Shown: positions 18,596-28,875 of the stretch, in pieces
Position numbering within the stretch: position 1 is the stretch's first letter
Layout of the letters: every line of letters starts with the position of its first letter
Source of the DNA: Proteus mirabilis ATCC 29906
GTDB lineage: Bacteria > Pseudomonadota > Gammaproteobacteria > Enterobacterales > Enterobacteriaceae
Assembly: GCF_000160755.1 (NCBI RefSeq)
Contig: NZ_GG668578.1
Location: 161,562 to 225,561, forward strand
Direction: 5' to 3'
Length of the DNA stretch: 64,000 nt
Notes under the pieces: generated by a model
Seen by the model: only the letters and a program-made list of their open reading frames with translations
Told to the model about the DNA's origin: nothing
Database searches by the model: none
Made by a program: the position numbers and the translations under genes

Positions 18596-18808
18596 ATGAA
18601 TGATAAAAATAAGCTAGCAGCCGCATTATTAGCTATTTTTCTTGGTGGGCTAGGAATACATAAATTCTATCTTCGTAAAGTAGGAATGGGGATTTTATAT
18701 CTCATTTTTTGCTGGACGGGGATACCCGCTATTATCGGTTTTATTGAAGGAATTTATTATCTGTGTATTTCAGACCAAACCTTTAATGACAAATATAACC
18801 GAAACTAA
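18596..18808 (+). CDS. TM2-domain small membrane protein
   Basis: 70 residues forming a complete TM2 domain. The first membrane helix AALLAIFLGGLGIHKFYL contains the GxxGxHxFY motif, and a second helix (about residues 36-57) follows a short polar turn. An AGGAG is placed ahead of the ATG. TM2 proteins are widespread small inner-membrane proteins without a settled function. Single gene between two terminators. Confidence 0.85.
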   Translation: MNDKNKLAAALLAIFLGGLGIHKFYLRKVGMGILYLIFCWTGIPAIIGFIEGIYYLCISDQTFNDKYNRN

Positions 18809-18845
18809 ATAGCCCAATACCATCGTACCTAGTGCTAACAACCAA

Positions 18846-18876
18846 CAAAAAACCCGCATACTAAGCGGGTTTTTTA
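18846..18876. terminator. bidirectional terminator between TM2 gene and fbaA
   Basis: AAAAACCCGC pairs with GCGGGTTTTT around ATACTAA, with A- and T-runs on both sides. It serves both the TM2 gene and the convergent fbaA operon. Confidence 0.92.
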
Positions 18877-18898
18877 GGTGTATTACAATAAAATTGTA

Positions 18899-19978
18899 TT
18901 ACAGAACATCAATCGCATTTAGCTCTTTAAATGCTTGCTCTAAACGAACAACCATTGATGTTTGACCATGACGTAACCAGTTACGTGGATCATAGTATTT
19001 CTTGTTAGGTTTATCAGCGCCTTCTGGATTACCTAATTGGCTTTGTAAATAGCCTTCGTTCTTTTTGTAGAACTGTAAGATACCGTCCCAAGTTGCCCAT
19101 TGAGTATCGGTATCGATATTCATTTTAACAACACCGTAGCTTACAGCTTCTTTGATTTCTTCTGCAGATGAACCAGAACCACCGTGGAAAACAAAGTTTA
19201 AGCTATTGTGTGGCAGATTGTATTTCTCTGACACATAGTCTTGTGAGTTACGAAGAATTTTTGGTGTTAATTGAACGTTACCTGGTTTATAAACGCCGTG
19301 AACATTACCAAATGATGCAGCGATAGTGAAACGTGGGCTGATAGCATTTAGTTTTTCATAAGCGTAAGCAACGTCTTCAGGTTGGGTATATAGCGCAGAG
19401 CTATCCATACCTGTGTTATCAACGCCATCTTCTTCACCACCAGTACAGCCTAATTCGATTTCTAAAGTCATATCGATTTTAGCCATACGCGCTAAATATT
19501 TAGAACAGATTTCAATATTTTCTTCTAATGACTCTTCTGATAAGTCAATCATATGAGAAGAGAATAGTGGTTTACCTGTTTTCGCATAGTGTTTTTCACC
19601 TGCATCTAACAGACCATCAATCCAAGGTAACAGTTTTTTCGCACAGTGGTCAGTGTGTAAAATAACAGGAACACCATAGTATTCTGCCATTTGGTGTACA
19701 TGGTGAGCACCAGAAATAGCCCCTAGGATAGCCGCTTGTTGTGGCGCTTCAGCTTTAAGACCTTTACCTGCGATAAATGCAGCACCACCATTAGAGAATT
19801 GAACAATAACAGGAGAACGCACTTTCGCAGCTGCTTCTAATACAGCATTAATTGAGTCTGTACCTACGCAGTTAACTGCAGGCAGAGCAAAATTATTTTC
19901 TTTTGCTACTGCAAATACTTTTTGTACATCATCACCAGTGATGACACCCGGTTTTACGAAATCAAAAACTTTAGACAT
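18899..19978 (-). CDS. fbaA: class II fructose-1,6-bisphosphate aldolase
   Basis: 359 residues, the normal length for the enterobacterial enzyme. It cleaves fructose 1,6-bisphosphate to DHAP and glyceraldehyde 3-phosphate using zinc. Visible signatures include HTDHCAKK (zinc-site His and catalytic Asp, about residues 108-115), LEIELGCTGGEEDGV and the HGGSGSS phosphate-binding loop near residue 265. It is last in the epd-pgk-fbaA order usual in enterobacteria and begins 64 bases after pgk ends. Confidence 0.97.
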   Translation of the reverse strand: MSKVFDFVKPGVITGDDVQKVFAVAKENNFALPAVNCVGTDSINAVLEAAAKVRSPVIVQFSNGGAAFIAGKGLKAEAPQQAAILGAISGAHHVHQMAEYYGVPVILHTDHCAKKLLPWIDGLLDAGEKHYAKTGKPLFSSHMIDLSEESLEENIEICSKYLARMAKIDMTLEIELGCTGGEEDGVDNTGMDSSALYTQPEDVAYAYEKLNAISPRFTIAASFGNVHGVYKPGNVQLTPKILRNSQDYVSEKYNLPHNSLNFVFHGGSGSSAEEIKEAVSYGVVKMNIDTDTQWATWDGILQFYKKNEGYLQSQLGNPEGADKPNKKYYDPRNWLRHGQTSMVVRLEQAFKELNAIDVL

Positions 19979-20042
19979 GTAATAAGATCCTATATTTGGA
20001 ACAGGCAGAGTTTTACACTCTACCTGTATGAGCGTGACTTAA

Positions 20043-21206
20043 TTACTGTTTAGCGCGTTCTTCCAGCATAGCAACCGCAGGAAGTTTTTTACCTTCTACG
20101 AATTCTAAGAAAGCACCACCACCGGTTGAAATGTAAGAGATTTTATCTGCGATATCAAATAAATCGATAGCCGCTAATGTATCACCACCGCCAGCGATAG
20201 AGAAAGCATCACTATCAGCAATCGCTTTAGCAATCACTTCAGTACCTTTACGGAAGTTAGGGAATTCAAAGACACCCACAGGGCCATTCCACAGAATGGT
20301 TTTGGCGTTTTTCAGGATTTCAGCTAAACGTTCAGCCGTCACATCACCGATATCTAATACTTGTTCATCATCTTTGATGTCATTTGCTGATTTCAGTACA
20401 GCTGGCGCTGTTTCTGAGAATTCTGTCGCGACACGGACATCTGTTGGTACTGGAATATCGCATTTTTCCATTAATTTTTTCGCATCGTCAACAAGGTCTG
20501 CTTCATATAATGAACGACCTACAGAATGACCTTCTGCTGCGATAAAGGTGTTAGCAATACCACCACCAACGATTAATTGGTCAGCAATTTTTGATAATGA
20601 ATCTAAAACTGTTAATTTAGTAGATACTTTAGAGCCACCAACGATAGCCACCATTGGACGCTCTGGTTTATCTAATGCTTTGCCTAATGCTTCAAGCTCT
20701 GCTGATAACAGAGGACCCGCGCAAGCGATATCCGCAAACTTAGCAACACCGTGTGTTGACGCTTGAGCACGGTGAGCCGTACCGAATGCATCCATGACAA
20801 AGACATCACATAATGCAGCATATTGTTTAGACAGCGTTTCGTCGTCTTTCTTTTCGCCTTTATTAAAACGGACGTTTTCAAGTACAACTAATTCACCTGC
20901 ATTAACATCAACACCGTTTAAATAGTCTTTTGCTAGGCTAACGGGTGCAGATAATTTCTCTTTCAGATAGTCAACAACTGGTTTTAAAGAGAACTCTTCG
21001 TTGTACTCACCTTCAGTAGGACGGCCTAAGTGTGAAGTTACCATAACTTTAGCGCCTTGTTTTAAAGCCGCTTCAATAGTCGGTAATGAAGCACGAATAC
21101 GTGCATCTGAAGTTACTTTTCCATCTTTCACTGGAACGTTCAGGTCAGCACGAATTAGTACTCGTTTACCGGCCAGGTCTAAATCGGTCATCTTAATTAC
21201 AGACAT
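20043..21206 (-). CDS. pgk: phosphoglycerate kinase
   Basis: 387 residues from the ATG at 21206 ([16 protein letters not shown]), the E. coli length; an ATG 15 bases upstream is unlikely. It transfers phosphate from 1,3-bisphosphoglycerate to ADP in glycolysis. Conserved parts visible: [13 protein letters not shown] near the N-terminus, the substrate-binding [19 protein letters not shown] and the C-terminal nucleotide loop GGGDTLAA with STGGGAFLE. Middle gene of the epd-pgk-fbaA set. Confidence 0.97.
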   Translation of the reverse strand: MSVIKMTDLDLAGKRVLIRADLNVPVKDGKVTSDARIRASLPTIEAALKQGAKVMVTSHLGRPTEGEYNEEFSLKPVVDYLKEKLSAPVSLAKDYLNGVDVNAGELVVLENVRFNKGEKKDDETLSKQYAALCDVFVMDAFGTAHRAQASTHGVAKFADIACAGPLLSAELEALGKALDKPERPMVAIVGGSKVSTKLTVLDSLSKIADQLIVGGGIANTFIAAEGHSVGRSLYEADLVDDAKKLMEKCDIPVPTDVRVATEFSETAPAVLKSANDIKDDEQVLDIGDVTAERLAEILKNAKTILWNGPVGVFEFPNFRKGTEVIAKAIADSDAFSIAGGGDTLAAIDLFDIADKISYISTGGGAFLEFVEGKKLPAVAMLEERAKQ

Positions 21207-21308
21207 GATGAATCCTCTCATTGATTCTCTAAAATTTAGTAATCTTCTGTTCAGTACCGCGCATTATCACATAATGTGCTATTGCTGAGTACCGTCATTA
21301 ATACATGA

Positions 21309-22328
21309 TTATTTAAAACCAGTTGCAGCCATAGCTAACGTCGTATCAAGCATTCGGTTAGCAAAGCCCCATTCATTATCACACCAGACTAACGTTTTAA
21401 TCAGATGCTGCCCACTGACTCTAGTTTGTGTACCATCAACAATGGCACTATGAGGGTCGTGGTTAAAATCTGTTGAGACTAATGGCAATTCTGTGTAATC
21501 CACTATACCACGAAATGCGCCAGTTGCTGATTTTTGAATTAACTTATTGACATCTAACACATTTACAGCATTTTTTACCGTGACACTTAAATCAATTGCT
21601 GTCACATTAATTGTAGGAACTCGTACAGAAATTGCCTCGAAATGATCTTTAAATTTCGGGAAAATCCGTGTAATACCGGCAGCTAATTTGGTATCAACCG
21701 GAATAATCGATTGTCCTGCGGCTCGTGTACGACGTAAATCTTTATGATATGCATCAATAACAGGTTGATCATTCATCGCAGCATGGATTGTCGTCACTGT
21801 ACCTGACTCTATACCAAAAGCATCATCCATCATTTTAATAATCGGGATAATACAATTTGTGGTACAAGAGGCATTAGAGACGATGCGGTGCTGTTTTTTC
21901 AGTTCATGTTGATTAACACCGAATACCACCGTAGCATCAAGATCTATCGTTCCCGGATGAGAAAAGAGCACTTTCTTTGCCCCTTGAGCAATATGCGCCT
22001 CACCATCGGCACGAGATCCATAAACGCCACTACAATCAAGTACCACATCAATACCTAACTCACCCCAAGGTAAGTCTGCAATATCGGCATGATGGAAAAG
22101 ACGGATTGCATCATCACCTACTTGCAATAAGTCATTATTAACACGAATATCCCAAGCAAAACGACCATGGCTTGAGTCATATTTAAGCAAATGAGCAATA
22201 CCTGTCGCATCAGCCAATTCATTTATTGCAACAACGCTTATTTCAGCCCGCTTTCCAGATTCATAAAGCGCTCTTAACACATTACGCCCTATTCGACCAA
22301 AACCGTTAATAGCAACTCTAATTGTCAT
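21309..22328 (-). CDS. epd: D-erythrose-4-phosphate dehydrogenase
   Basis: 339-residue GAPDH-fold enzyme that oxidises erythrose 4-phosphate on the route to pyridoxal phosphate. The Rossmann start [15 protein letters not shown] and the catalytic SNASCTTNC (Cys near residue 155) are present. Assignment to Epd rather than GapA comes from its place ahead of pgk-fbaA and from sequence features such as [14 protein letters not shown]. It is separated from tktA by a strong terminator. Confidence 0.93.
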   Translation of the reverse strand: MTIRVAINGFGRIGRNVLRALYESGKRAEISVVAINELADATGIAHLLKYDSSHGRFAWDIRVNNDLLQVGDDAIRLFHHADIADLPWGELGIDVVLDCSGVYGSRADGEAHIAQGAKKVLFSHPGTIDLDATVVFGVNQHELKKQHRIVSNASCTTNCIIPIIKMMDDAFGIESGTVTTIHAAMNDQPVIDAYHKDLRRTRAAGQSIIPVDTKLAAGITRIFPKFKDHFEAISVRVPTINVTAIDLSVTVKNAVNVLDVNKLIQKSATGAFRGIVDYTELPLVSTDFNHDPHSAIVDGTQTRVSGQHLIKTLVWCDNEWGFANRMLDTTLAMAATGFK

Positions 22329-22528
22329 GTAACTTCCTTGATAACTCGTAATTATGCAACCGCCTAGAATAATCGAGCAATTGACTAATCAACAACGATA
22401 AATCAAGTAAAACTAAAAAATGTGCGGTCACCGACATTTTTAGTACAACTGAAACGGTTCAGCTTATTGGTATTCAGATTACGAGAAATGAGAGAAAATC
22501 GCAATAGCAAAAAAAGGGGGAAGCATAA

Positions 22529-22573
22529 AAAAAGAGCACATCTGAGAAATTATTCCCAAAAATGTGCTCTTGT
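22529..22573 (-). terminator. tktA terminator
   Basis: On the minus strand AAGAGCACAT pairs with ATGTGCTCTT around a 22-base loop, followed by a long T-run, just past the tktA stop codon. Confidence 0.85.
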
Positions 22574-22586
22574 TAACATTTATTGA

Positions 22587-24581
22587 TTATTTAAGTAGAG
22601 TTTTTGCCTGTGTAACCACATTTTCAACAGTAAAACCAAACTCAGCAAACAGTTCGTTTGCAGGAGCAGATTCACCGAAGCTATGCATACCGACAATCAC
22701 ACCATCAAGACCAACATATTTAAACCAGTAATCCGCGATACCCGCTTCAATAGCAACACGAGCTTTAACCGCTGCAGGTAATACTGCTTCACGATAATCA
22801 GCATCTTGTTTATCAAATGCATCTGTTGCTGGCATTGAAACCACACGGACTTTACGGCCTTCTGCTGTTAATTGATCGTAAGCATTAACAGCTAATTCAA
22901 CTTCAGAACCCGTAGCAATAAAGATAAGTTCAGGTGTACCGTCACAATCTTTCAGGATATAACCACCCTTCTCGATATTAGCCAGTTGCTCTGGAGTACG
23001 TGGCTGTTGAGCAAGGTTTTGACGAGAGAAGATGAGCGCAGTTGGACCATCTTTACGCTCAACAGCGTATTTCCATGCTACTGCTGACTCAACTTGGTCA
23101 CATGGGCGCCATGTACTCATATTTGGTGTTACACGCAGACTTGCCATTTGCTCAACAGGTTGGTGAGTAGGACCATCTTCACCTAAACCGATAGAGTCAT
23201 GGGTATAAACAAAGATACTGCGGATTTTCATCAGTGCAGCCATACGTACCGCATTACGTGCATATTCCATAAACATCAGGAAGGTAGCGCCGTAAGGAAC
23301 AAAACCACCGTGTAATGCAATACCATTCATAATGGCAGACATACCGAATTCGCGAACACCATAATGGATGTAGTTACCGGCTTTATCTTCATTTAATGCT
23401 TTAGAGCCAGACCACATAGTTAAGTTACTTGGTGCAAGGTCAGCAGAGCCACCCATAAACTCAGGTAAAACTTTACCAAACGCTTCTAATGTATTTTGTG
23501 ATGCTTTACGGCTAGCAATACTCGCTGGGTTATGTTGCAACTGTTCAATAAAGGCTGTTGACTCTTTTTCCCAATTTGCAGGTAATTCGCCAGACATACG
23601 ACGTTTAAATTCAGCTGCTAATTCAGGGAATTGTGCTGCATACTCAGCAAATTTAGCGTCCCACGCAGCTTCTTTTGCTTTACCAGCTTCTTTAGCATCC
23701 CACTCTTTGTAGATCTCTTGTGGAATTTCAAAAGGACCATACTCCCAGCCCAGAGCTTTACGAGTTTCTGCAATTTCTGCATCACCTAATGGTGAACCGT
23801 GAGAATCGGCAGTACCTGCTTTATGAGGAGAACCAAAACCAATAGTGGTTTTGCAAATTAACAGTGAAGGCTTATCAGTAATTTGTTGTGCGGTTTCAAT
23901 CGCAGCTTTAATACTCGCTGCATCATGACCATCAATACCACTAATAACATGCCAGCCATACGCTTCGAAACGTTCAGCAGTATTATCAGTAAACCAACCA
24001 TGTACTTTACCATCAATAGAAATGCCATTGTCATCGTAAAATGCAATCAGTTTACCTAACTGTAAAGTACCTGCTAAAGAGCATACTTCGTGAGAGATAC
24101 CTTCCATCATACAACCATCCCCCATAAAGGCGTAGGTGTAGTGATCTACGATATCGTGACCAGGACGGTTAAATTGAGCCGCTAATGTGCGTTCTGCGAT
24201 CGCAAAACCTACTGCGTTAGCAATCCCTTGACCTAAAGGACCCGTGGTAGTTTCAACACCTGGGGTATAACCATATTCTGGGTGACCCGGTGTTTTAGAA
24301 TGCAGCTGACGGAAATTTTTTAGATCATCTAAAGAAACTTGATAACCAGACAGATGTAATAAGCTATAAATCAGCATTGAAGCATGGCCGTTAGATAAAA
24401 CAAAACGGTCACGATCTGCCCAGTGAGGATTAGTTGGATTATGATTTAAAAAATCACGCCATAATACTTCTGCAATATCAGCCATGCCCATAGGTGCACC
24501 AGGGTGCCCTGATTTGGCTTTTTGCACTGCATCCATGCTTAAAAAACGGATCGCATTTGCAAGGGTTTTACGAGTGGTCAT
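22587..24581 (-). CDS. tktA: transketolase
   Basis: 664 residues, standard length. It transfers two-carbon units between sugar phosphates in the pentose phosphate pathway using thiamine diphosphate. Signatures: [19 protein letters not shown] near residues 22-40, the ThDP-binding [13 protein letters not shown] (about 154-166), and the second-domain catalytic segment [18 protein letters not shown]. It lies upstream of epd-pgk-fbaA as in E. coli, but has its own terminator before epd. Confidence 0.97.
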   Translation of the reverse strand: MTTRKTLANAIRFLSMDAVQKAKSGHPGAPMGMADIAEVLWRDFLNHNPTNPHWADRDRFVLSNGHASMLIYSLLHLSGYQVSLDDLKNFRQLHSKTPGHPEYGYTPGVETTTGPLGQGIANAVGFAIAERTLAAQFNRPGHDIVDHYTYAFMGDGCMMEGISHEVCSLAGTLQLGKLIAFYDDNGISIDGKVHGWFTDNTAERFEAYGWHVISGIDGHDAASIKAAIETAQQITDKPSLLICKTTIGFGSPHKAGTADSHGSPLGDAEIAETRKALGWEYGPFEIPQEIYKEWDAKEAGKAKEAAWDAKFAEYAAQFPELAAEFKRRMSGELPANWEKESTAFIEQLQHNPASIASRKASQNTLEAFGKVLPEFMGGSADLAPSNLTMWSGSKALNEDKAGNYIHYGVREFGMSAIMNGIALHGGFVPYGATFLMFMEYARNAVRMAALMKIRSIFVYTHDSIGLGEDGPTHQPVEQMASLRVTPNMSTWRPCDQVESAVAWKYAVERKDGPTALIFSRQNLAQQPRTPEQLANIEKGGYILKDCDGTPELIFIATGSEVELAVNAYDQLTAEGRKVRVVSMPATDAFDKQDADYREAVLPAAVKARVAIEAGIADYWFKYVGLDGVIVGMHSFGESAPANELFAEFGFTVENVVTQAKTLLK

Positions 24582-24917
24582 TTTCTACTCCAAGTCGGAT
24601 AAAAAGCATCTAGATAGCTGATTCTCTCAATGCGGGCAAAAAACCGCAATATAAAAAATCCACAAAGGTGGCTATCGTAATCAGTGAAAATCAATAATTC
24701 TTTGATTTAAACAGCATTTATTACGATAAACGCGGAAAATAACATTACACCACCACATTGTTGCGCAACAAAAATGAAAAATGACTTTTATTTGCGCAAT
24801 TAAGAAGTATCTTATTAAACCTTAGCTTGATACGACTAATCAAGCTAAAATTACGTTGCTGTTTTATCCATCAAATCAAATAAATACTAAGCTATTTAAT
24901 TTTCCCACTGTTAATGG
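24582..24917. promoter_or_regulatory. tktA promoter region and end of the siderophore operon
   Basis: 336 noncoding bases. They hold the tktA promoter and the 3' end of the siderophore operon, whose last gene stops at 24918. No clear terminator hairpin was found for that operon, so some read-through into tktA is conceivable. Confidence 0.4.
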
Positions 24918-25364
24918 TCACCTACCAACACCTAACTTGAAAACATTCAGATGATTACTAGCTATTTTTTCAACTAACTGTTCAAGCGGAAAATTAACGG
25001 CCGGAAGGCTTGGAGAAAATAGATGTCGAGTAGTTTTATAAGGGAAAATATTACCTTGCTTTAATATCTGCTCCCTTATTCTTAATGGGCTAAACGCTCG
25101 TCCATTCTGCCAATCATACACAGTTATGCGTGTATCAGTGTAATCAAGCAACACACAAGGAATATAAGTGAGAGCAAGATGATGAGCGACTTGATACCTA
25201 TGATTACCGTCCATAATAATTCCGGTCTCTTTTTCAATGGGTATAGGTGTTGTCCATCTTTGGCAACGGACTATTTCCTTAGTTAAAGCTTCAACATGAG
25301 CCATGTTGACTTCTTCTGAAGGACGGAGCAAGGCAATGGGATATAACACGACATCATACTCCAT
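24918..25364 (-). CDS. ParB/Srx-fold protein, SbnI-like (possible L-serine kinase)
   Basis: 148 residues making up a single ParB/sulfiredoxin-type domain. It has the start VVLYPIALLRPSEEVN and the signature IIMDGNHRYQVAHHL (about residues 49-63), like the GxHRY-type motif of ParB/SbnI proteins. In staphyloferrin B loci SbnI is a ParB-fold kinase that makes O-phosphoserine for SbnA, and also a regulator. Here an SbnA-like gene is in the same operon, so the serine kinase role is a reasonable inference. It is much shorter than SbnI (about 250 residues), lacking the C-terminal part. A strong GGGGAGG precedes the start, 2 bases after the previous gene. Last gene of the operon. Confidence 0.65.
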   Translation of the reverse strand: MEYDVVLYPIALLRPSEEVNMAHVEALTKEIVRCQRWTTPIPIEKETGIIMDGNHRYQVAHHLALTYIPCVLLDYTDTRITVYDWQNGRAFSPLRIREQILKQGNIFPYKTTRHLFSPSLPAVNFPLEQLVEKIASNHLNVFKLGVGR

Positions 25365-25366
25365 AT

Positions 25367-26494
25367 TTACCTCCCCTCTTTTTCCAAATCAATCATATAT
25401 CCCGGCTGATATGAGATGGGTAGAAATTCTTGATGTAAACGACGGAATGTGTCATCAGGATCAAGATCAGCAAATAATTGGGGATGTATCCACTTAGCTA
25501 GCTGCTGGATAGCAATAACATCATAGGGACTATTATAGAACTGATGCCAAATAGCAAAAAATGCGCCACGACGACGAGCGTTACTATCAACATAAGCAGG
25601 GCGAGTCGTAAACCATGCGAGTCGGTGTTTTGATTGTTGAATATTAATCCCCGGCCCAAGTGGGATCCACTTTCCACCCGGCACAAATGCCTGAAAATTG
25701 CCGCTGGTAATAATCACAATATCGGGATTTGCAACAACCACTTTTTCTGGATTTAGCGTAAAAAAGGTTCCCGGAGCAAGATGGTCGGCAATATTATCCC
25801 CCCCCGCTATTTTAACAAAACGGCCAAAACTCCCTTTACCAAAGGTCATACAGCACTCTTCTGAATAGCCCCCAAGACGCTCTAAAAATACTTTTGGCAA
25901 TGCCCCCTGTAATTGTTCAACTCGAGATGTCACTCGTTGTAACTCTTTATCACGGAATGTTAAATAAGCTTCTGCGCGATCTGGTTGGCCAAATAATTTA
26001 CCAAATAACGTCACTGTTGGAGGAATGTGTGCAATAGGATCATAGCGAAAGTCGACATAAACAATGGGAATACCCGCTCGGGCTAGTGCAGCTTCGTGTC
26101 CAGCATCAACAATAGTATTGCGTGCGTCCATATTCATGATGATGACATCAGGTTGCAGATTAATCGCCTGCTCTATATCAAACGTTCCTTGTTCGCTGCC
26201 ACCAAAGGTAGGGATTTTTGCCAACTGTGGAAATTGTTGTCGGTACTGCTGCCATGTGGCCGGATCGGACTGTATTAAATCTTTTCGCCAAGCGACTATC
26301 CTTTGTGCTGGATTTTCTTTATCAAACATAGCCACTAAATAAAGCTGTCGTCCTTCCCCCAAAATGACGCGCTGTACCGGTAATTTGACATTCACGGTTC
26401 TGCCAAGTAGATCAGTAACAGGTGTTACAACTTGCTGTGAGTAAGCCATTGATGAATACAACAATACAATAGAAAATATAAATCGTAATATCAT
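25367..26494 (-). CDS. periplasmic iron-siderophore binding protein of an ABC importer
   Basis: 375 residues: signal peptide (about 1-19, MAYSQ) followed by a BtuF/FecB-like two-lobed binding fold. It starts with VTDLLGRTVNVKLPVQRVILGEGRQLY, characteristic of this class (given as VTDLLGRTV and VQRVILGEG). There is no lipobox, so it is soluble. It probably carries ferric siderophore from the TonB receptor to the FecCD-type permease encoded at 37235-38317. It lies between the exporter and the ParB-like gene with gaps of 10 and 2 bases. Confidence 0.85.
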   Translation of the reverse strand: MILRFIFSIVLLYSSMAYSQQVVTPVTDLLGRTVNVKLPVQRVILGEGRQLYLVAMFDKENPAQRIVAWRKDLIQSDPATWQQYRQQFPQLAKIPTFGGSEQGTFDIEQAINLQPDVIIMNMDARNTIVDAGHEAALARAGIPIVYVDFRYDPIAHIPPTVTLFGKLFGQPDRAEAYLTFRDKELQRVTSRVEQLQGALPKVFLERLGGYSEECCMTFGKGSFGRFVKIAGGDNIADHLAPGTFFTLNPEKVVVANPDIVIITSGNFQAFVPGGKWIPLGPGINIQQSKHRLAWFTTRPAYVDSNARRRGAFFAIWHQFYNSPYDVIAIQQLAKWIHPQLFADLDPDDTFRRLHQEFLPISYQPGYMIDLEKEGR

Positions 26495-26504
26495 GATTAA
26501 TAAC

Positions 26505-27716
26505 CTATTTTTGGTTAGTGTTTTTTGAAGAGTAACTCATTTTCAGCGTAATAATTAAAGTAATGCAATACATCACCGCCACACACAAAAACAACGTGGT
26601 CAACCCAGGCCAAACAAGTATTCCGCCCCCCAGTGCAATGCCAACCATAGAGGCAAACTGGCTAATACTTTGCACCAGTCCCAAAATATAACCCTGTTTA
26701 CTTTCAGCGGTTGAGCGAGATATTAATGCGGTTAATACTGGCGTTGTTGCCCCAAGAAGAATGCCCCACAAAAAATAAAGTCCGATAAACCAGCTTATTT
26801 CTCTTACAGATGCTAGCAGTAAGGTCACAATAAAACATCCCGCAATGATCCCCACCATTCGATAGAGTGCGTGAGATATGTTGTGTGCTTCAAACCATCT
26901 TGCCCAGAGGGAGGCTGAGACAATCACACCTGTAGCCTGCAATCCGTAAGCGACCCCTGTTAACCAGTTAGGGGCATTAAATACGCTACTGACATAAAGA
27001 GAAAAAGGGGTTTGTGTGATCATGCGGCTCATTAATAACAAACCCAGTACGGTAAGTAAGCCAACAATGACGCTGTGGTTAATTGATGATATCGCTTTTG
27101 CTTTATTTGTTGAGGAAGTGACGCAATTGGATGAAGCGTGGCGCGGTAAATCATTCGGTAATATGAAAAAAACCAGTAGTGCACATAACGTACAAATGAT
27201 AAATGCCCCGAAGTTTATCCAAAAGAAACTCAGTAAATCGAGGATGGCCCCACCAGCAATGGCTCCAGCTAACGATCCTGCATTGGTAGATACTTGTAAC
27301 CATGCCAAAAGCCGAGTACGTTGTGCTATGGGGATCATGGCAATACCATAAGCTTGAGCAGGTGCAATATACCCCGCACAAGTTCCCTGTAAAAAGCGTA
27401 GTAGCAGTATTACCCAGACATCATTGGCAAAAGCGAGCCCCAATTGCGTTAATGCAAGCCCCATCAGTGCACGGATCATCATCACTTTATTGCCAGTTTT
27501 ATCGCCTATTCGTCCCCAAAAGGTACTGGTTAGCATAACGCCCAACATAGGTGCGATATACACGCCGGTTCCCACGATACTCAGTAGCTCTGTCGACGCC
27601 ATACTTTCGAGATGAAGCGGCCAAAAAGGGCCACTCATTTCCATGGCTCCCATTGAGAGTAGCTGTACGATAAATAAAAACTGGACAATAAAAATGACAC
27701 TGCCGGTAACACGCAT
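26505..27716 (-). CDS. MFS transporter, probable siderophore exporter
   Basis: 403 residues with about 12 membrane segments in two halves separated by a polar loop near residues 193-213. The MFS loop motif appears as GRIGDKTGNKVMMIRAL (about 68-84), and a second copy is weak. MFS proteins inside NIS siderophore operons (PvsC, SbnD, FslB types) generally export the product, which is the role inferred here. The start overlaps the end of the preceding dehydrogenase gene region with a 1-base gap, indicating translational coupling. Confidence 0.8.
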   Translation of the reverse strand: MRVTGSVIFIVQFLFIVQLLSMGAMEMSGPFWPLHLESMASTELLSIVGTGVYIAPMLGVMLTSTFWGRIGDKTGNKVMMIRALMGLALTQLGLAFANDVWVILLLRFLQGTCAGYIAPAQAYGIAMIPIAQRTRLLAWLQVSTNAGSLAGAIAGGAILDLLSFFWINFGAFIICTLCALLVFFILPNDLPRHASSNCVTSSTNKAKAISSINHSVIVGLLTVLGLLLMSRMITQTPFSLYVSSVFNAPNWLTGVAYGLQATGVIVSASLWARWFEAHNISHALYRMVGIIAGCFIVTLLLASVREISWFIGLYFLWGILLGATTPVLTALISRSTAESKQGYILGLVQSISQFASMVGIALGGGILVWPGLTTLFLCVAVMYCITLIITLKMSYSSKNTNQK

Positions 27717-27717
27717 A

Positions 27718-28875
27718 CTATTTCACCCTTATTATTGGCCAATCCATTGGGAGCTGAGGGTGAGGCAAACTTCCTCCTATATAACCACAACACCAATCAT
27801 ATATTTCTCTTATATAGGGTGTTGGCACTCGAAGACGTTCTCCAAGAGCAACAAGAAGCGCTAGTCCATAGGCAATGTCTTCCTGAAAAACCCGATGTTG
27901 TTTGTCAAAAATATAACCATGGGATCGTGCTGTAGAAATAAGAGGTAAAGGAATACCCTGATAGGCCTTATTCGTTCGTAACACACTGAGTAATGTTCGC
28001 GGATCAGCAATTGAGTCCGCATATGCGGCTACTATTTCCTGCTGTAATGGTTGCACGGAACTGAGATTAATCCCCAATACAATTTCTGCTTTATTACATA
28101 ACGCTTGATTCTCCCTATCACAGCGGGCAAGAAAATAGGCACCCAACTCAGGGCAATCGTTCCACCAACATGGAATGCTCTCAAAAGGCCTATTGTGCCA
28201 CTGTCCCCATGGACCGATAAGGCCATAGATAACAGAGCTGTGCATAATAGGATTTCCTGGCGTTAGGGTAATTTCTAGATAATCGGTCAGTAGCGTAATA
28301 GGTGAGTCATAAAGTTGTTTGAGGTAATTGAGAAGAAGATTGGCATATTGCGGTTTTTCTCTTCCATGCACAGCTACATAGAGTTGTGATTTTCCGCCCC
28401 CCATTCTGACACTTTTTCCCGGTTGCAGATCAAATGCAATATGGGGAACATCTTTCATTCCCCATATAACAATATTGGGTGCATCGCCTAACGTTTTTTC
28501 AGCCAGCCAGTCAAAGCCAGCAAAACCGGGAATGGCGCCCACAAAGATGTTTTTATGTTTCGGCAGTATTGGCGCCATACGTTGAAGTAAACTTTCACGT
28601 ACATGACTTGGTGTCGTAATAATGATGATATCTGCCTTAGAGCACGCCTCATCAATGGCTTCTGTCATCCTAACCGAACGGGTTTTAATAACTTGACCAT
28701 CAGGCATCACCGCCTGAAGTTGATGATCATTTTCTTTATATGCTGTCACAGTTTCTGAGCGACTGCTGTAAAGAGTGACGTCAATCGCAGGATTTAAGCT
28801 AAATAAAATTGCCGCAAGATGCCCTGTACGACCGGCTCCACATAGTGTTACTCTCAATTTCTCATTTGGGATCAT
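27718..28875 (-). CDS. opine/octopine dehydrogenase-family enzyme in siderophore operon
   Basis: 385 residues. N-terminal Rossmann domain with VTLCGAGRTGHLAA (residues 9-22) and C-terminal helical octopine-dehydrogenase domain with the catalytic-type NPIMHSS (Asn208, His212). Opine dehydrogenases join or split amino acids and keto acids through a secondary amine. In staphyloferrin B loci the dehydrogenase SbnB, of another family, oxidatively splits the opine-like N-(1-amino-1-carboxyl-2-ethyl)-glutamate to 2,3-diaminopropionate and 2-oxoglutarate. No SbnB-type gene is present here and this gene directly follows the SbnA-like one, overlapping it by 4 bases. I infer that it replaces SbnB. Synthesis of an opine metallophore (as CntM does) is the alternative. 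Confidence 0.75.
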   Translation of the reverse strand: MIPNEKLRVTLCGAGRTGHLAAILFSLNPAIDVTLYSSRSETVTAYKENDHQLQAVMPDGQVIKTRSVRMTEAIDEACSKADIIIITTPSHVRESLLQRMAPILPKHKNIFVGAIPGFAGFDWLAEKTLGDAPNIVIWGMKDVPHIAFDLQPGKSVRMGGGKSQLYVAVHGREKPQYANLLLNYLKQLYDSPITLLTDYLEITLTPGNPIMHSSVIYGLIGPWGQWHNRPFESIPCWWNDCPELGAYFLARCDRENQALCNKAEIVLGINLSSVQPLQQEIVAAYADSIADPRTLLSVLRTNKAYQGIPLPLISTARSHGYIFDKQHRVFQEDIAYGLALLVALGERLRVPTPYIREIYDWCCGYIGGSLPHPQLPMDWPIIRVK

